NCBI GenBank assembly: GCA_020186115.1
Contig: WSYJ01000025.1
Coordinates: 186,001 to 250,000, forward strand
Direction: 5' to 3'
DNA from: Histomonas meleagridis
Taxonomy: Eukaryota; Parabasalia; Tritrichomonadida; Dientamoebidae
DNA length: 64,000 nucleotides
The translations under genes were made by a program, and so were the position numbers. Shown piece by piece: positions 22,105 through 31,892 of this stretch. The notes under the pieces were generated by a model, which had not been told where the DNA came from, searched no databases, and worked only from the letters and a program-made list of their open reading frames with translations. Within the stretch, counting starts at the first letter, position 1. Every line of letters begins with the position of its first letter.

Positions 22105-22592
22105 TGGAAACACTTTTTTGTAAACTATTTATTCATACATATAAATTCTTTTTAAATATTAAAATGATTTGTTTATTTGTGTAATATATTTATATATAAC
22201 TAAAAATTATAAAATTCACTTTACTGACATTGTAAAAAACATCACTACAAACTTAAAAATTTTTACAAACAACTGCTGGTACTATTGTACTTCAGCGATT
22301 CTTGTTAAGAATGATTCTTAGCTATGTTGGATGGTTTCATTGTTTTATTGTTTTTTGTAACCATTTGGGGCGCCCTATTGTCAAACTGATTTTCAACACA
22401 AGCAATTGGGCATTTTTTCTTTAAACAAGGAAATTTTTTCTTCATCTTTGAATATTCAAAAATTGATTAAGACAAGGAATTTTAATATGTAACTCAAAAG
22501 GATAATATCTGATTTAAAAGAAAAAAAAAATTGATTTTACCTACTTACTTAAGAATTTATTGATTTGGTGTTTAAGACATTGATTCATATTA
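22105..22592. other. intergenic, no gene seen
   Basis: AT-rich DNA between Rab and the mucin-like remnants. No open frame over about 40 codons that looks coding. Confidence 0.4.
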
Positions 22593-23118
22593 TCATTTTA
22601 CAATTGTTACATCAAATTGAAATGAATTGGTAAATGTATTTGATTTAGTGAATGTATTAGAGTTCGTAAAAGTGTTTGTTGGATCTGGAATCCATGTAAT
22701 TGATTTTACTTTAGTAAGTGACAATGTGTGAGTAGTTGAAATGGTGAGTATAAATGAAACAGTGGGTGAATACAATTGAATTAGTGTTGGCAACAATGAT
22801 CGAGAATTTGTTTGTGATAATGTTGTTATGGGTTTCAGTGTTTGTGATCGAGTTAATGAGTTTTTATATGTAAGAGATCGAGATAAAGTAGGAAATACCG
22901 ATTGTGACATGTTGATGTCCTGGAAAGTGTGTTGGCGTTTGACAGTGTTTGCATCTGAGATGGAGACAACGTGTTTGAAGTGACGCGAGTTGTAGAAGAA
23001 GAATGACTGAGTGTGAAAGAAAATGTATTTGTTACAGAGATTGTAATTGATTGAGATGATGTTACACTTCCTGTTCAGTATTTTGTGTATGTTTCAGACG
23101 TAGTTTGAACGATAAATA
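22593..23118 (-). pseudogene. Ser/Thr-rich surface-protein fragment (frameshifted)
   Basis: Read on the minus strand, two overlapping frames carry Ser/Thr-rich mucin-like sequence. The first has SSQSITISVTNTFSFTLSHS and is interrupted by a stop after SETYTKY. The second, at 22593-22910, ends with NTFTNSNTFTKSNTFTNS. The repeated NTFTKS word is shared with the larger fragment at 23.2-24.3 kb (PTNTFTKSNEFTNF), so the two look like tandem copies of one family. Loss of frame, and the absence of a signal peptide or transmembrane helix, argue for a pseudogene. Confidence 0.55.
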
Positions 23119-23201
23119 GGAACATACCACCTGTAATATATGATGAAGAAATCAATGTATAACATGATGTGTACTTGCATATACAAATAACATATATTGT
23201 A

Positions 23202-24272
23202 TTATACCCATTTATCTGTTTCTTTTTGGGCTAGATTATAAAATTCTTTTTCGACATTAACAACATTTTCTTCATCAGAAAAAGAGTTTTCTTTATATGA
23301 ATTTTGTGGTTGTTGTGAAGTTTATGTTTTGCCGTTTCGAAACACATAAATGATAATTCCGACTATCAACAAAATCACTACAGCTGATGCGCATATTATT
23401 CCTATTAATAGTTTTGATGATATGCCATTGTTGTTATTATTTTGATTATAGAAATTTAAATATGTGTAATAACTATATTCAGAGGGATACTGTGCAAAAA
23501 TGTAATTATAAGTTATAAATTTTGTAGTAATATATGTTAAAACGGAATCAATTATAGTTAATTTATAAGTATTTATCATATATAATGAAATAGTTAAAGA
23601 ATGAGAAACAGAATAAGAATATATTAATGTTAAAGAATATGTTAATCCATTCGATAACATACTTGTAATTGAATTAAAATTGGTAAATTCATTTGATTTA
23701 GTGAATGTATTTGTTGGTTTCGTCAAATTAATGGTATAACTATAAGTCCAAGCAGGTTCAAGCTCGGCGTTGCTAAGCTTTGAGATGAAAGTGATTCCGT
23801 TTATCAATGCTGTAACCTCCATATTGCTAGCTTTTTGTGGGATAACATGTAATGTATATACCCTTTGACTTGATGTATTATTAGAATAGAATGCATTTGT
23901 AAAATCATATTGATAATTAGTATTTTCATTTTCATCGACAGTGATATTACATGTGTAAATATTAAATGTTCCTTTGTGTCTCAGACCACTGATAAAAAAT
24001 TTACAATCTGATTGGTAATCATTAAGTTCAATCGTGATTTCAAGTGTTGACATTATCCTAATCAAATCAACACTATAAATTTCAGATGTAGAAGAAGAAA
24101 CACTTGTATTACCAGCAAAGATGTCTATATTAGTTATTTTAGTATTAATGTCTTTTTCACCTTGTTCATTAATCCTAAAATATGGATAGAATACATTAAG
24201 AATGAATGTTTCATTTTCATCTTTAAAAAATATATTTGTTTGTAATTTATTATCATTTAAAGTGCAATTCAT
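23202..24272 (-). pseudogene. surface-type single-pass membrane protein with in-frame stop in its tail
   Basis: From ATG at 24272 the frame encodes 316 residues: an extracellular-looking part with many N-x-S/T sequons, a Ser/Thr-rich stretch (NTFTKSNEFTNF) and a strong transmembrane helix (LLIGIICASAVVILLIVGIIIYVF) followed by RNGKT and TAA at 23322-23324. The same frame continues for 39 codons (TSQQPQNSYKENSFSDEEN... to DKWV) to a second TAA at 23202-23204. That continuation reads as a normal cytoplasmic tail. Upstream of the ATG the frame stays open to about 24452 with no earlier Met and no signal peptide. Both ends suggest a decayed gene. Readthrough of the first stop is the alternative. 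Confidence 0.55.
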
Positions 24273-24430
24273 ATTTTGATAATTTTGAATGTTATGTTGC
24301 AGAGGAAGAAATACTTCATACTTAGTAAGCGCTCTTTTGTTTGTCTCTCTAGAACGAAAATTTTCTAACTTATTGATTTTTAAGAATTGAAAAAAATCTT
24401 TTGATATTTTATTAAAACTTTGCTGTATGA

Positions 24431-24640
24431 AATCTAATTTATCATGATAGGCTTATTCTAAATAGTATTGCAAATGCATATGCTTGGGATGTAACTCAAC
24501 TTGAAATTTGCTTGCCACTTTTTCTTAGGGAGTTGCATATTTTTCTTTTTGAGCGTCCCACGAAGCGGTTAAAACAAATTTGTGAGGACTTGAATTTGAC
24601 TTTTGAATTTGAAGTTATCAATTTTCAAGTCGAAAATTAA
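24431..24640 (+). pseudogene. short unassigned coding-like fragment
   Basis: An open stretch of about 69 codons between stops reads NLIYHDRLILNSIANAYAWD and then VTQLEICLPLFLRELHIFLF and ERPTKRLKQICEDLNLTF, ending at TAA 24638-24640. It has no Met start. Composition looks like real protein rather than random AT-rich sequence. The family is not recognised; a transposase relic is possible but unsupported. Confidence 0.3.
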
Positions 24641-24685
24641 CCGCAAATATCCGACCGTTAAAAAAAATAAATACTAAATTATTGA

Positions 24686-25521
24686 GTAGTTTATACGTTC
24701 AAAACCCACCAAAAGCAAACAACAACAATAAATCAGAAAGCTCAAAACGAATGGGAAACATTTACAACGCTCAAAAACACAATCACTGGTTTGAATATCG
24801 GTAAATTTGCTCAATCAGCAAATTATATTACCACCAACTTCCATAAAGAATATCCAATATCTTATGATATCATAATAAGCCGAATGATATATACATCTCT
24901 TTTGATTAATAATAATTTTAATATATATTTGAGATTATTACAAGAAATTGAAAAATATGAAGTAAACAATAAAATCAACACAAAAATAGTCAATTTATTT
25001 TCTCAATTTCTACTCAAAGAAAACACACAAGAATCATTTTATTTACTTAATTACATGATTAAGTATAATTTACTTGAATCAAAAATCATTCAAAATATAT
25101 GTGAACCATTTTTTGTTCATATTAATCAAGATAAATTAGTTAGATATAAATATTTTTGGGAGCTTCATCAGCAATATGTTAAAGAAGGGCATAATCCAAA
25201 AGAAATTGCAAAAATAATTCGAAATGATGATATAGAAAAACTTCAAGAAATATCATCTCAAAATGATTTTGATTTTGATCAAACAATAGAACCATCACTT
25301 TATGAAAGATGTTCATTTATTAATCAAAAGAATGTTACATTAATTGATTATGCAGCATTTTTTTCTTCAGTTAAATGTTTTACATATTTACTTAAGAATG
25401 GTGCAAATGTAAATAAAACAGGTAAATATGCTGTTGCAGGTGGAAATGAAGAAATTATTCATTTATGTGAGCAAAATCATTCATCATTTAAAGATGCATA
25501 TGAAACAGCAATTATGTTTCA
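24686..25521 (+). pseudogene. DUF3447/ankyrin-repeat gene, no start codon and 3' truncated
   Basis: The frame matches the family from AQNEWETFTTLKNTITGL (compare ENEWETLLYIKDLIFNL in the intact copy at 46 kb) through NPKEIAKIIRNDDIEKLQE to YETAIMFH. There is no in-frame ATG: the codon where one is expected reads ATA, and the ATG at 24751 is out of frame. Homology stops exactly after ATGTTTCAT at about 25521, where the other copies continue with RNDI. From there the plus strand is the antisense of another gene fragment, and the frame runs on meaninglessly to 25600. Confidence 0.75.
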
Positions 25522-25952
25522 TTACTTTCAGCATTCTCTTTGTTTTCTTCTTCTTCTTTCGGAGCTTCTTCGTTTGGCGCAGATTGTGCTTCACCTGTGA
25601 AAGAAAATGCAGATGGTTGTTCTGGCAAATCTGTTGGTTGTACATTTTCAATTGATTCATAAAAACGAACAGCAGCAGAACGAAGCGATACTTGTGGTGC
25701 AGACCTAAGGCGTTGGACTTCACCCTTTACATGCTCCACGGTTCCGATTCCAAACTTTTGGCCGAAAATTTCAAGACCATAGATAACTCTAACCTTAGCC
25801 TTCCACTCAGCACTGTTTAAGCCAGCGGTTAACTCAACAAGAGACTCAGGAACAATAAAAGCTTCGAATGCATTAATTTCGCCATTTGTTGGAAGTGCTC
25901 TACTGCCATGATTTTGAGGGATTTGGAAGCTGGGTTTTCCAAAGACTGTTTA
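25512..25952 (-). pseudogene. 3' fragment of an unidentified gene
   Basis: The minus strand is open from about 25952 (after a TAA) to a TAA near 25510 and encodes roughly 145 residues. It includes INAFEAFIVPESLVELTAGL, NSAEWKAKVRVIYGLEIFGQ and an acidic tail (NEEAPKEEEENKENAESN). Codons are noticeably less AT-rich than neighbouring DNA, as expected for a formerly well-expressed gene. The helical pattern resembles HEAT/TOG-type repeats, but no family can be named. A second frame (25829-26014) carries coding-like sequence, suggesting a frameshift. It abuts the truncated DUF3447 copy tail to tail. Confidence 0.45.
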
Positions 25953-26081
25953 GAACTTCTGTTCTGGAATTTGATTTGATGGCTTCTTTTTAGACCATGA
26001 AAAATCTGCTTCAATTCGTTGTCGTGTTTGAAGATTTTGATATTTTTGAGGTTGTTGATACTGGTTTAATGTCTCTTTCGA

Positions 26082-26130
26082 ATTGTATACTTTATCGAAA
26101 GGTAAAACAACGATCAATAAAGTATACAAT
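26082..26130. repeat. 14-bp perfect inverted repeat
   Basis: ATTGTATACTTTAT at 26082-26095 and its exact complement ATAAAGTATACAAT at 26117-26130 flank a 21-nt loop. It sits in the non-coding debris downstream of CAP. It could form a hairpin on either strand, and its role is unknown. Confidence 0.8.
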
Positions 26131-26252
26131 ATAACCGTCGGTGTCCAACTTTATGTGAAGGAAATGCACCCAATCGACTTTTCAGGTAGATTTCGATTCA
26201 TACAAAAGAAGTGGACTTGCGAATATTGTGCAAAATGATTAATGAGGTCTTT

Positions 26253-27509
26253 TTACTCGTGAACGTAGACTTCGTGGACAAGCTTGCGGTCGACCAAGTG
26301 AACCTTAATTTGTTCAGGAACAGGGAATTCGATCATGTTGCCTTCTTCGTTAAGGTCAGGAACCTCAACGTTGAGACCCTGAGAAAGTGCTGTAGTGATT
26401 TGGCACTCGATGGACTTCTCTGAAAGGTTGATTTGAACGCCATCGCATTTATCGATTGTGACTGTCTTGCAATTACCATTGAGCCAAACTGTAGCGCGCT
26501 TGCATGATGTGATTTCGCATGTGCCGATGACATCGTTGATGATGAGTGTAACGCGTTCGCAGTTTTGGAATGCAATTGCCTTAACTTTGACTGGGATTTC
26601 TAATGTGCAGTTCTTGCATTGGTAGAAGTTGATAATATCTTTCATGGTGATATCGCCTGGGAGTGTTGGGTTCTTGCCATCGAAGTATTCGACGGTGTAG
26701 AGACCTTCACGTGCCTTCTTGCAGGATGGTTCCTTGGCTGGTGCCTTCATTGGGATGTTAAGTCCTCCTAATTTGCCGGCAATGCCTCCCTTGGCTGGAG
26801 CTGGCTTGGCAGCTGGGGCTGGCTTGGCAGCTGGAGCTGGTTCTGGAGCAGCAGCGGCACCTTTCATGTTGGTTGGTCCTGTTGCCTTTTGTGCACGAAC
26901 GTTCCACTTGAGACCCATCTTGTGATAATCGTTGATGTAATCTGGAAGGGCTTTGAGGGCTCCAACAAGTCCTTGAACCCACTTCATTTGGTTTTCGTTC
27001 TTTCCACGGAATTCCATGGCAATCTTGTTGGTGTAGCATTCAACTGATCCTGTCATTTCTTGAACAAAGGTGATAGCGCTTGGGCCAATTGTAACCCAAT
27101 CAAAGACGGTAAGGCATTCGTTGACAGCCTTTGCATGGTTGACATGCTTGGTACGATAGTTATCATGAACCCACTTCATACCAGCGCTCTTAACATCGTT
27201 GAGTGGCTTAAGAACAACGCTGATGTCATCTGGTTTGTTGAAACGAGCACCGCAGAGGATAAGACGACGAACTTCTTTGAATCCATCAACGACAAATTGT
27301 GAAAGTGTAACAAGTTCATCATCGATTGCTTTAGCAGCAGCCATCATTTGTTCCATCTTTGGGTTGACGATTTGATCGTATGCCATGATTTCTGGATATT
27401 CTTCGGTTTCTTCATCACCACCAGCAACTGGTCCAGCAACACCGACCTTCTCAAGCTTTGCTGCAACAGCCTCAAGGCGTGCAACAACATCGTTCAATTT
27501 CGCCTCCAT
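26253..27509 (-). CDS. adenylyl cyclase-associated protein (CAP/Srv2)
   Basis: CAP recycles cofilin-bound ADP-actin into ATP-actin. The protein is 418 residues. Residues 1-30 are a short coiled-coil/oligomerisation segment (MEAKLNDVVARLEAVAAKLE). Residues about 45-215 are the helical folded domain. Residues about 222-250 are a Pro/Ala-rich linker (PAAKPAPAAKPAPAKGG), matching the profilin/SH3-binding region. Residues about 270-418 are the beta-helical CARP domain (YQCKNCTLEIPVKVKAIAFQ, then IEFPVPEQ). The codons are GC-richer than in most neighbours, consistent with strong expression. ATG at 27509 is preceded 9 nt upstream by an initiator-like TCACTTTATTCA. Confidence 0.93.
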   Translation of the reverse strand: MEAKLNDVVARLEAVAAKLEKVGVAGPVAGGDEETEEYPEIMAYDQIVNPKMEQMMAAAKAIDDELVTLSQFVVDGFKEVRRLILCGARFNKPDDISVVLKPLNDVKSAGMKWVHDNYRTKHVNHAKAVNECLTVFDWVTIGPSAITFVQEMTGSVECYTNKIAMEFRGKNENQMKWVQGLVGALKALPDYINDYHKMGLKWNVRAQKATGPTNMKGAAAAPEPAPAAKPAPAAKPAPAKGGIAGKLGGLNIPMKAPAKEPSCKKAREGLYTVEYFDGKNPTLPGDITMKDIINFYQCKNCTLEIPVKVKAIAFQNCERVTLIINDVIGTCEITSCKRATVWLNGNCKTVTIDKCDGVQINLSEKSIECQITTALSQGLNVEVPDLNEEGNMIEFPVPEQIKVHLVDRKLVHEVYVHE

Positions 27510-27510
27510 T

Positions 27511-27521
27511 GAATAAAGTGA
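27511..27521 (-). promoter_or_regulatory. initiator-like motif of CAP
   Basis: The minus strand reads TCACTTTATTCAATG, ending in the CAP start codon. It resembles the trichomonad Inr (TCAYTWYTCATTA), with A at 27519 as +1 and a 5' leader of about 9 nt. A second element, GACGGTTC, lies just upstream. Confidence 0.55.
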
Positions 27522-27535
27522 ACTGAACCGTCACT

Positions 27536-28393
27536 TTTTCGATATTGAAAGGGATAATCCTATCAAATTTGTCCCTTTTCACCAACATTTTTACAATAGC
27601 GCACAAAAGTTGAAATAATCTTTAAAAAGTGTTGATTGGTCACTTCATTTCTGAATAAAACATTTTTTTGTTCATTTTCTTCTTGTTATTTCCGGAAATT
27701 TTTTGATGGTAATTTATTTATCATTTTTGAAATTATTTCGATATTTATATAAAAATATATAAATTAATGCATTCTTCTATTCTTTATATAATAGAAATTT
27801 TTTTTTTGTTGGAAGCAAAAATTTAAAAATGTTGTTCGATATGGAATTAAAAAAAAAATTATAATCATATTAACCAATTTAGCAAATAATGATCATTTCA
27901 AAATCTTTATAATGTTCTTTAGTACTAAAGAAGGGAGTTCTGATTCAACATTTTTCAAAAGATTTCTTCAAAACAATAATCGGGTAATATATTAATGCTG
28001 TTATAATATCAGGTATTTTTAAATTTATTCTGATAAATTTTCAGATATTCTAATTTTATATTTATTTGAATTTAAATTGATTGTAATCGTTATTTACTGT
28101 ATCGTTTTTGATTGTTTGCTTTATTTCTCTTGTTTACAATTTTTTATCATTTAAAATCTTCTTCATACTCCAAATTTTGTTTCTCTTTGTTTGATCTTGG
28201 AAAATATTTGATCTATTGATTGCTGTTTTATCTTTGAAAGGATTGGTCCATTGTATTTTGTTTCCCTTTTTGTTTATTATATTCTTTCCTTAATTTAAAA
28301 TTTATATTACGATACATATATACCTTATTTTTTAAGTCATTTTTTTCCTTTATTAGCCATATTAGTATCAGTATTATTTTTTTAATCAAATTA
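27536..28393. other. intergenic, AT-rich, no gene seen
   Basis: About 860 bp of AT-rich DNA upstream of CAP leading into the minisatellite. No convincing frame, RNA gene or transposon relic was seen. Confidence 0.4.
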
Positions 28394-28874
28394 TTATTAA
28401 ATTATCAAATTGTTATTTAATTATCACATTGTTATTTAATTTTCACATTGTTATTCACTTTGCATTAATATCATATTGTTATTTAATTGTCACATTGTTA
28501 TTTAATTATCACATTTTTATTTAATTATCACATTGTTATTTAATTATCACATTGTTATTCACTTTGCATTAATATCACATTGTTATTTAATTATCACATT
28601 ATTATTCACTTTGCATTAATATCATATTGTTATTTAATTATCACTTTGTTACTCACTTTGCATTAATATCACATTGTTATTTAATTATCACATTGTTATT
28701 TAATTATCACATTGTTATTCACTTTGCATTGACATCACATTGTTATTTAATTATCACATTGTTACTCACTTTGCATTGACATCACATTGTTATTTAATTA
28801 TCACATTGTTATTTAATTATCACATTGTTACTCACTTTGCATTGACATCACATTGTTAATTAATAATGACATTG
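28394..28874. repeat. two-unit minisatellite (19-bp A and 28-bp B units)
   Basis: About fifteen copies of a 19-bp unit, TTATTTAATTATCACATTG, are interspersed with seven copies of a 28-bp unit that begins TTATTCACTTTGCATT and ends TCACATTG. The order is AAABAAAABABABAABABAABA. The B units change from CATTAATATC to CATTGACATC towards the right end, and TTATT changes to TTACT, so higher-order A-B and A-A-B blocks were amplified in steps. It lies about 75 bp beyond the 3' end of the next gene. Confidence 0.9.
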
Positions 28875-28950
28875 TTACTCATTTATTTAAATAAAGAATT
28901 TTTTAATTTTTTTTATTTTCCACTCGTCCGATTCAATAATTCCTTATTCC

Positions 28951-31152
28951 TCAAACTTCATGATAAGGAACGAATGAAGCGAAATGCAATTTCATATTTT
29001 CGTTCTTTCTATGCGGGTTTTCCATTCTTGCGATTCTAATCTTCTTAATGTTTTGGTATGTGTGCATGTCTATCATTGCCTTGAATGTCTCTCCCTTAGC
29101 CATTTCCAATTCCACCGACGTCACCAGCGCCTGGTGCACATTGTTCAACGTTTCCATATCGACTGTGTTATTCTTTGTGAGTTGCAAGAGCAAATATTCA
29201 TCCATAGAAGTTACTCCGCAATTTAAGTCGATGTTTGCAATCGAAATCGAAGTTGTCTTTAAGTTTGTTTTCTTTTCTTCTTTTCCATTTGGCGATTTAT
29301 ATGTTATGTTTATGTTACGTGTTTTTCCTGTTGCGTTTTTCTCGAAGTCATTTGTTATTACATTTGTCGACCCTATAAATATCGTTGTGATAAATGGTAC
29401 TATCATTATGTAATGTGGATCTGGATCAGTAAGTTCAAGTTCACATTTCCAGACATTAACATCAACAATATTACGAGCATTAATTAAATAATGTTGAAGA
29501 CCAAATTGGAATAAATTATTAGGTGAAGGATCAGTGAAATATAAATGACTATCGAATTGGTCATCATTGGATTCTATCAATGGAATCTTAAGTTGTGAAT
29601 CTTCGTCCATCTTTGGTAAGATAGAATGCGTTATACGGAATAAATGCGATACAAATCGCTTATAAACTGGATCAAATGATGAAATGAACTTAGAGATGAT
29701 TCCATTGTTATGAATACGCGTGTTCTCAGCTATATCAATAGGAACTAAATAAATGACAAAGTCTAAAATATTAAGGAGTTGAGAGCCTGGACGAATACAA
29801 CTACAATAAGCATTCAAAAATGATGATAAGAAATAATCATCGCCACATAAACAAATCTTACAGTAAAAAGTGTCAGGTAAACGGTTTTTCAGTATATCGT
29901 CTAACGGTTTCAATACTGACAATTCAAAAACTGCTCCAACTGGTGAAGCATAGTAATGATAAGATTCACTGGTCTTGGTGACATAATTACCTGATGGCTC
30001 AAAGGTGACTTGTAGTTTGATCGGTTTGATTGGGACAAAGGGTGGATATAAGGTCATTGATCTTTTAGAAGGATCTGGTGTTATGTCTTGTGTAAGACCA
30101 TACTTCTCTTTGAGCTTAGCAAGGACAGTGGACTTCAATTGAAGTTGAGTATAGAATTCAATGCATTGTTCTGATGTTAAAATCTTGGATGATTTGAAAT
30201 AGGCTTTGACAAAATACTTAACAAATGATATAATGGATGATTGGAGTGATGTGCTTGGAAGTTCGGAGTACATTGTATTGATGAAAAATTTATCTCCTTG
30301 ATCAAATACGAGTGGGATATAATTGATTTCTTGGACCATGTCAATCACCCAGTTCAATGTGTTGAAGTAGGCTGCTCCAGGATAAGCGATTTCGTCTTCA
30401 ATCTTTTTGGTTAATTCAACGGATAAAGTGGAAATGGGATACTGACACCCTAAATATTCTTGAAATTGGGTAACAGCGTTGGGAAGTTTCGATGTATCAA
30501 GCCCAGGAAATGTTGACATGACATATTTCAATAAATGGAATAAAAGAAGTTTGGCTTCATGACTCGGTTGGTTATCAAAACTAAGTTGCAGACATGTGTA
30601 AACTGTGAAAAATGCGCCATAAACATCATGATTAATGAATCGATGCAATGCTGAAAAATAAAACAATGGAATCGAATATGCTGCCAATGGTATGTTATAA
30701 AAGCATACTATGTTTGGGATTATTTCTTGTAAACTCATTGGTTTCATCTGAAGTGCAGGTTTGATAATAGCCAAATAAACAGAATATAAAATGGTATCTT
30801 CTGTCGATTCAGTCTGTTCGAATATACTAGACCATGACTGCTCTTGGAATTCCCTTCCATATGAAACTAATAAGTGAGCAATTGTTAACAAATAGCTATT
30901 CATCATTTTCTTTAAGGATTTAATTTTTTCTGGAGTTGTTTTCTTGTCGACTAGCTGTGCATAGCATGCGTTAAAACCATTTGTAATTTCACGAAAGTAT
31001 ATTTCAGAAAATTCTATATTGCGAATATTGAACCAAAAATCATTTGATGTCCAAGGAGCGATTTGGTAGTTGAATGCTTTAAGTCCCTCTGTGACTTTGT
31101 TGATATTGTTGAGACTTGATAGAAAATCTCCTGTGGACAGCTCCCACTCCAT
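28951..31152 (-). CDS. unknown protein, possibly PI3K p101-like adaptor
   Basis: The protein is 733 residues with no transmembrane segment or signal peptide. The first 350 residues are helical. The C-terminal half has blocks CLCGDDYFLSSFLNAYCSC, LDFVIYLVPIDIAENT and ISKFISSFDPVYKRFVSHLF. This order (a G-D-D/R block, a hydrophobic strand ending in a Y/L-V/I-P motif, then an S-x-x-D-P-x-Y-x-R motif) recalls the PI3K-gamma p101/p84 adaptor family, but I rate that as weak. No catalytic motif was recognised. ATG at 31152 is preceded by two AACCGT sites within 45 nt. Confidence 0.5.
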   Translation of the reverse strand: MEWELSTGDFLSSLNNINKVTEGLKAFNYQIAPWTSNDFWFNIRNIEFSEIYFREITNGFNACYAQLVDKKTTPEKIKSLKKMMNSYLLTIAHLLVSYGREFQEQSWSSIFEQTESTEDTILYSVYLAIIKPALQMKPMSLQEIIPNIVCFYNIPLAAYSIPLFYFSALHRFINHDVYGAFFTVYTCLQLSFDNQPSHEAKLLLFHLLKYVMSTFPGLDTSKLPNAVTQFQEYLGCQYPISTLSVELTKKIEDEIAYPGAAYFNTLNWVIDMVQEINYIPLVFDQGDKFFINTMYSELPSTSLQSSIISFVKYFVKAYFKSSKILTSEQCIEFYTQLQLKSTVLAKLKEKYGLTQDITPDPSKRSMTLYPPFVPIKPIKLQVTFEPSGNYVTKTSESYHYYASPVGAVFELSVLKPLDDILKNRLPDTFYCKICLCGDDYFLSSFLNAYCSCIRPGSQLLNILDFVIYLVPIDIAENTRIHNNGIISKFISSFDPVYKRFVSHLFRITHSILPKMDEDSQLKIPLIESNDDQFDSHLYFTDPSPNNLFQFGLQHYLINARNIVDVNVWKCELELTDPDPHYIMIVPFITTIFIGSTNVITNDFEKNATGKTRNINITYKSPNGKEEKKTNLKTTSISIANIDLNCGVTSMDEYLLLQLTKNNTVDMETLNNVHQALVTSVELEMAKGETFKAMIDMHTYQNIKKIRIARMENPHRKNENMKLHFASFVPYHEV

Positions 31153-31205
31153 TCAATTACGTAAACGGTTTCAATTTTTTGACGGTTTTAATGAATTTTT
31201 GAAGG

Positions 31206-31430
31206 TTATATTTCTATCGTTTTTCGTGCTTTAGAAATTGAAATGTCAAAAAGTGCTTTCCATTGAAAATTCAAAAGGAATAAACTCCGATACCATGTAA
31301 TAAGTTCATATGATTGCCAGCGACCATATATACAATCAAATAACAGATTTAAATTTGATATGATGCCGTTAATTTCAATGATAATCAAACCTGTTGTCTG
31401 CTGAGTCGCTTCAAAAAGTTTATTCGACAT
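31206..31430 (-). CDS. possible small protein, unknown
   Basis: A 74-codon frame, MSNKLFEATQQTTGLIII and onward, ends in KARKTIEI. It lies between two divergent genes and has TTTCACAAAG about 15 nt before its ATG. Amino-acid composition is plausible but there is no family match. It may be chance in AT-rich DNA. Confidence 0.25.
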   Translation of the reverse strand: MSNKLFEATQQTTGLIIIEINGIISNLNLLFDCIYGRWQSYELITWYRSLFLLNFQWKALFDISISKARKTIEI

Positions 31431-31892
31431 TTTTTTTTGCTTTGTGAAACCTTTTGGCAATTGTTTAAGTAATTTGTGAATATCAAAAATATAAAAATTG
31501 TTTTTTTTTTTTTATTATTATTTCCAATTAATTGCATTAAGCAGATCCTATTTATTGTACGAATATTAGAAAGTTTAATATTCATATGAAATATTTCTTG
31601 GGACATTTTGGTTTTGCAGCAAATTATTCGGACTTCCTTAAGCAACCAAGTGATAAAATTTGAACACTTTTTTTTAATATTTAACAAAAAAATTCTATGA
31701 AACCGTGAATAAACCTTTAACTTCAATATCAAATACCCAGAATAATATCATTTCAAAGGCAATTTAATGGCTAGCAGGTTAAGTGATTTAGTTTCTTGTG
31801 GAACATTGGTTGATTTGACACGTCAACGCACTTTTTGGCGCTGAAAATAACCGTTCTGCGGTGACCGTTACGATTCTCCACCTGCCCAGAGA
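31431..31892. promoter_or_regulatory. upstream region of capping-like gene
   Basis: AT-rich, apart from the last 70 nt before the ATG at 31893, which hold AATAACCGTT and GGTGACCGTTACG. These are two Myb-type AACCGT/GACCGT sites within 20 nt. No other gene was seen. Confidence 0.4.

Noticed and set aside
25429-25739. Overlapping frames around 25.5 kb as a new gene
   Set aside because: They read across the breakpoint between a truncated DUF3447 copy and an inverted gene fragment and have no continuous homology.
26719-27302. Frames antisense to or overlapping CAP
   Set aside because: CAP covers the interval with clear domains and codon bias; the other frames are shadows of GC-richer codons.
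31385-31732. 115-codon minus-strand frame between two divergent genes
   Set aside because: No ATG of its own near a promoter motif, and strongly AT-driven composition.
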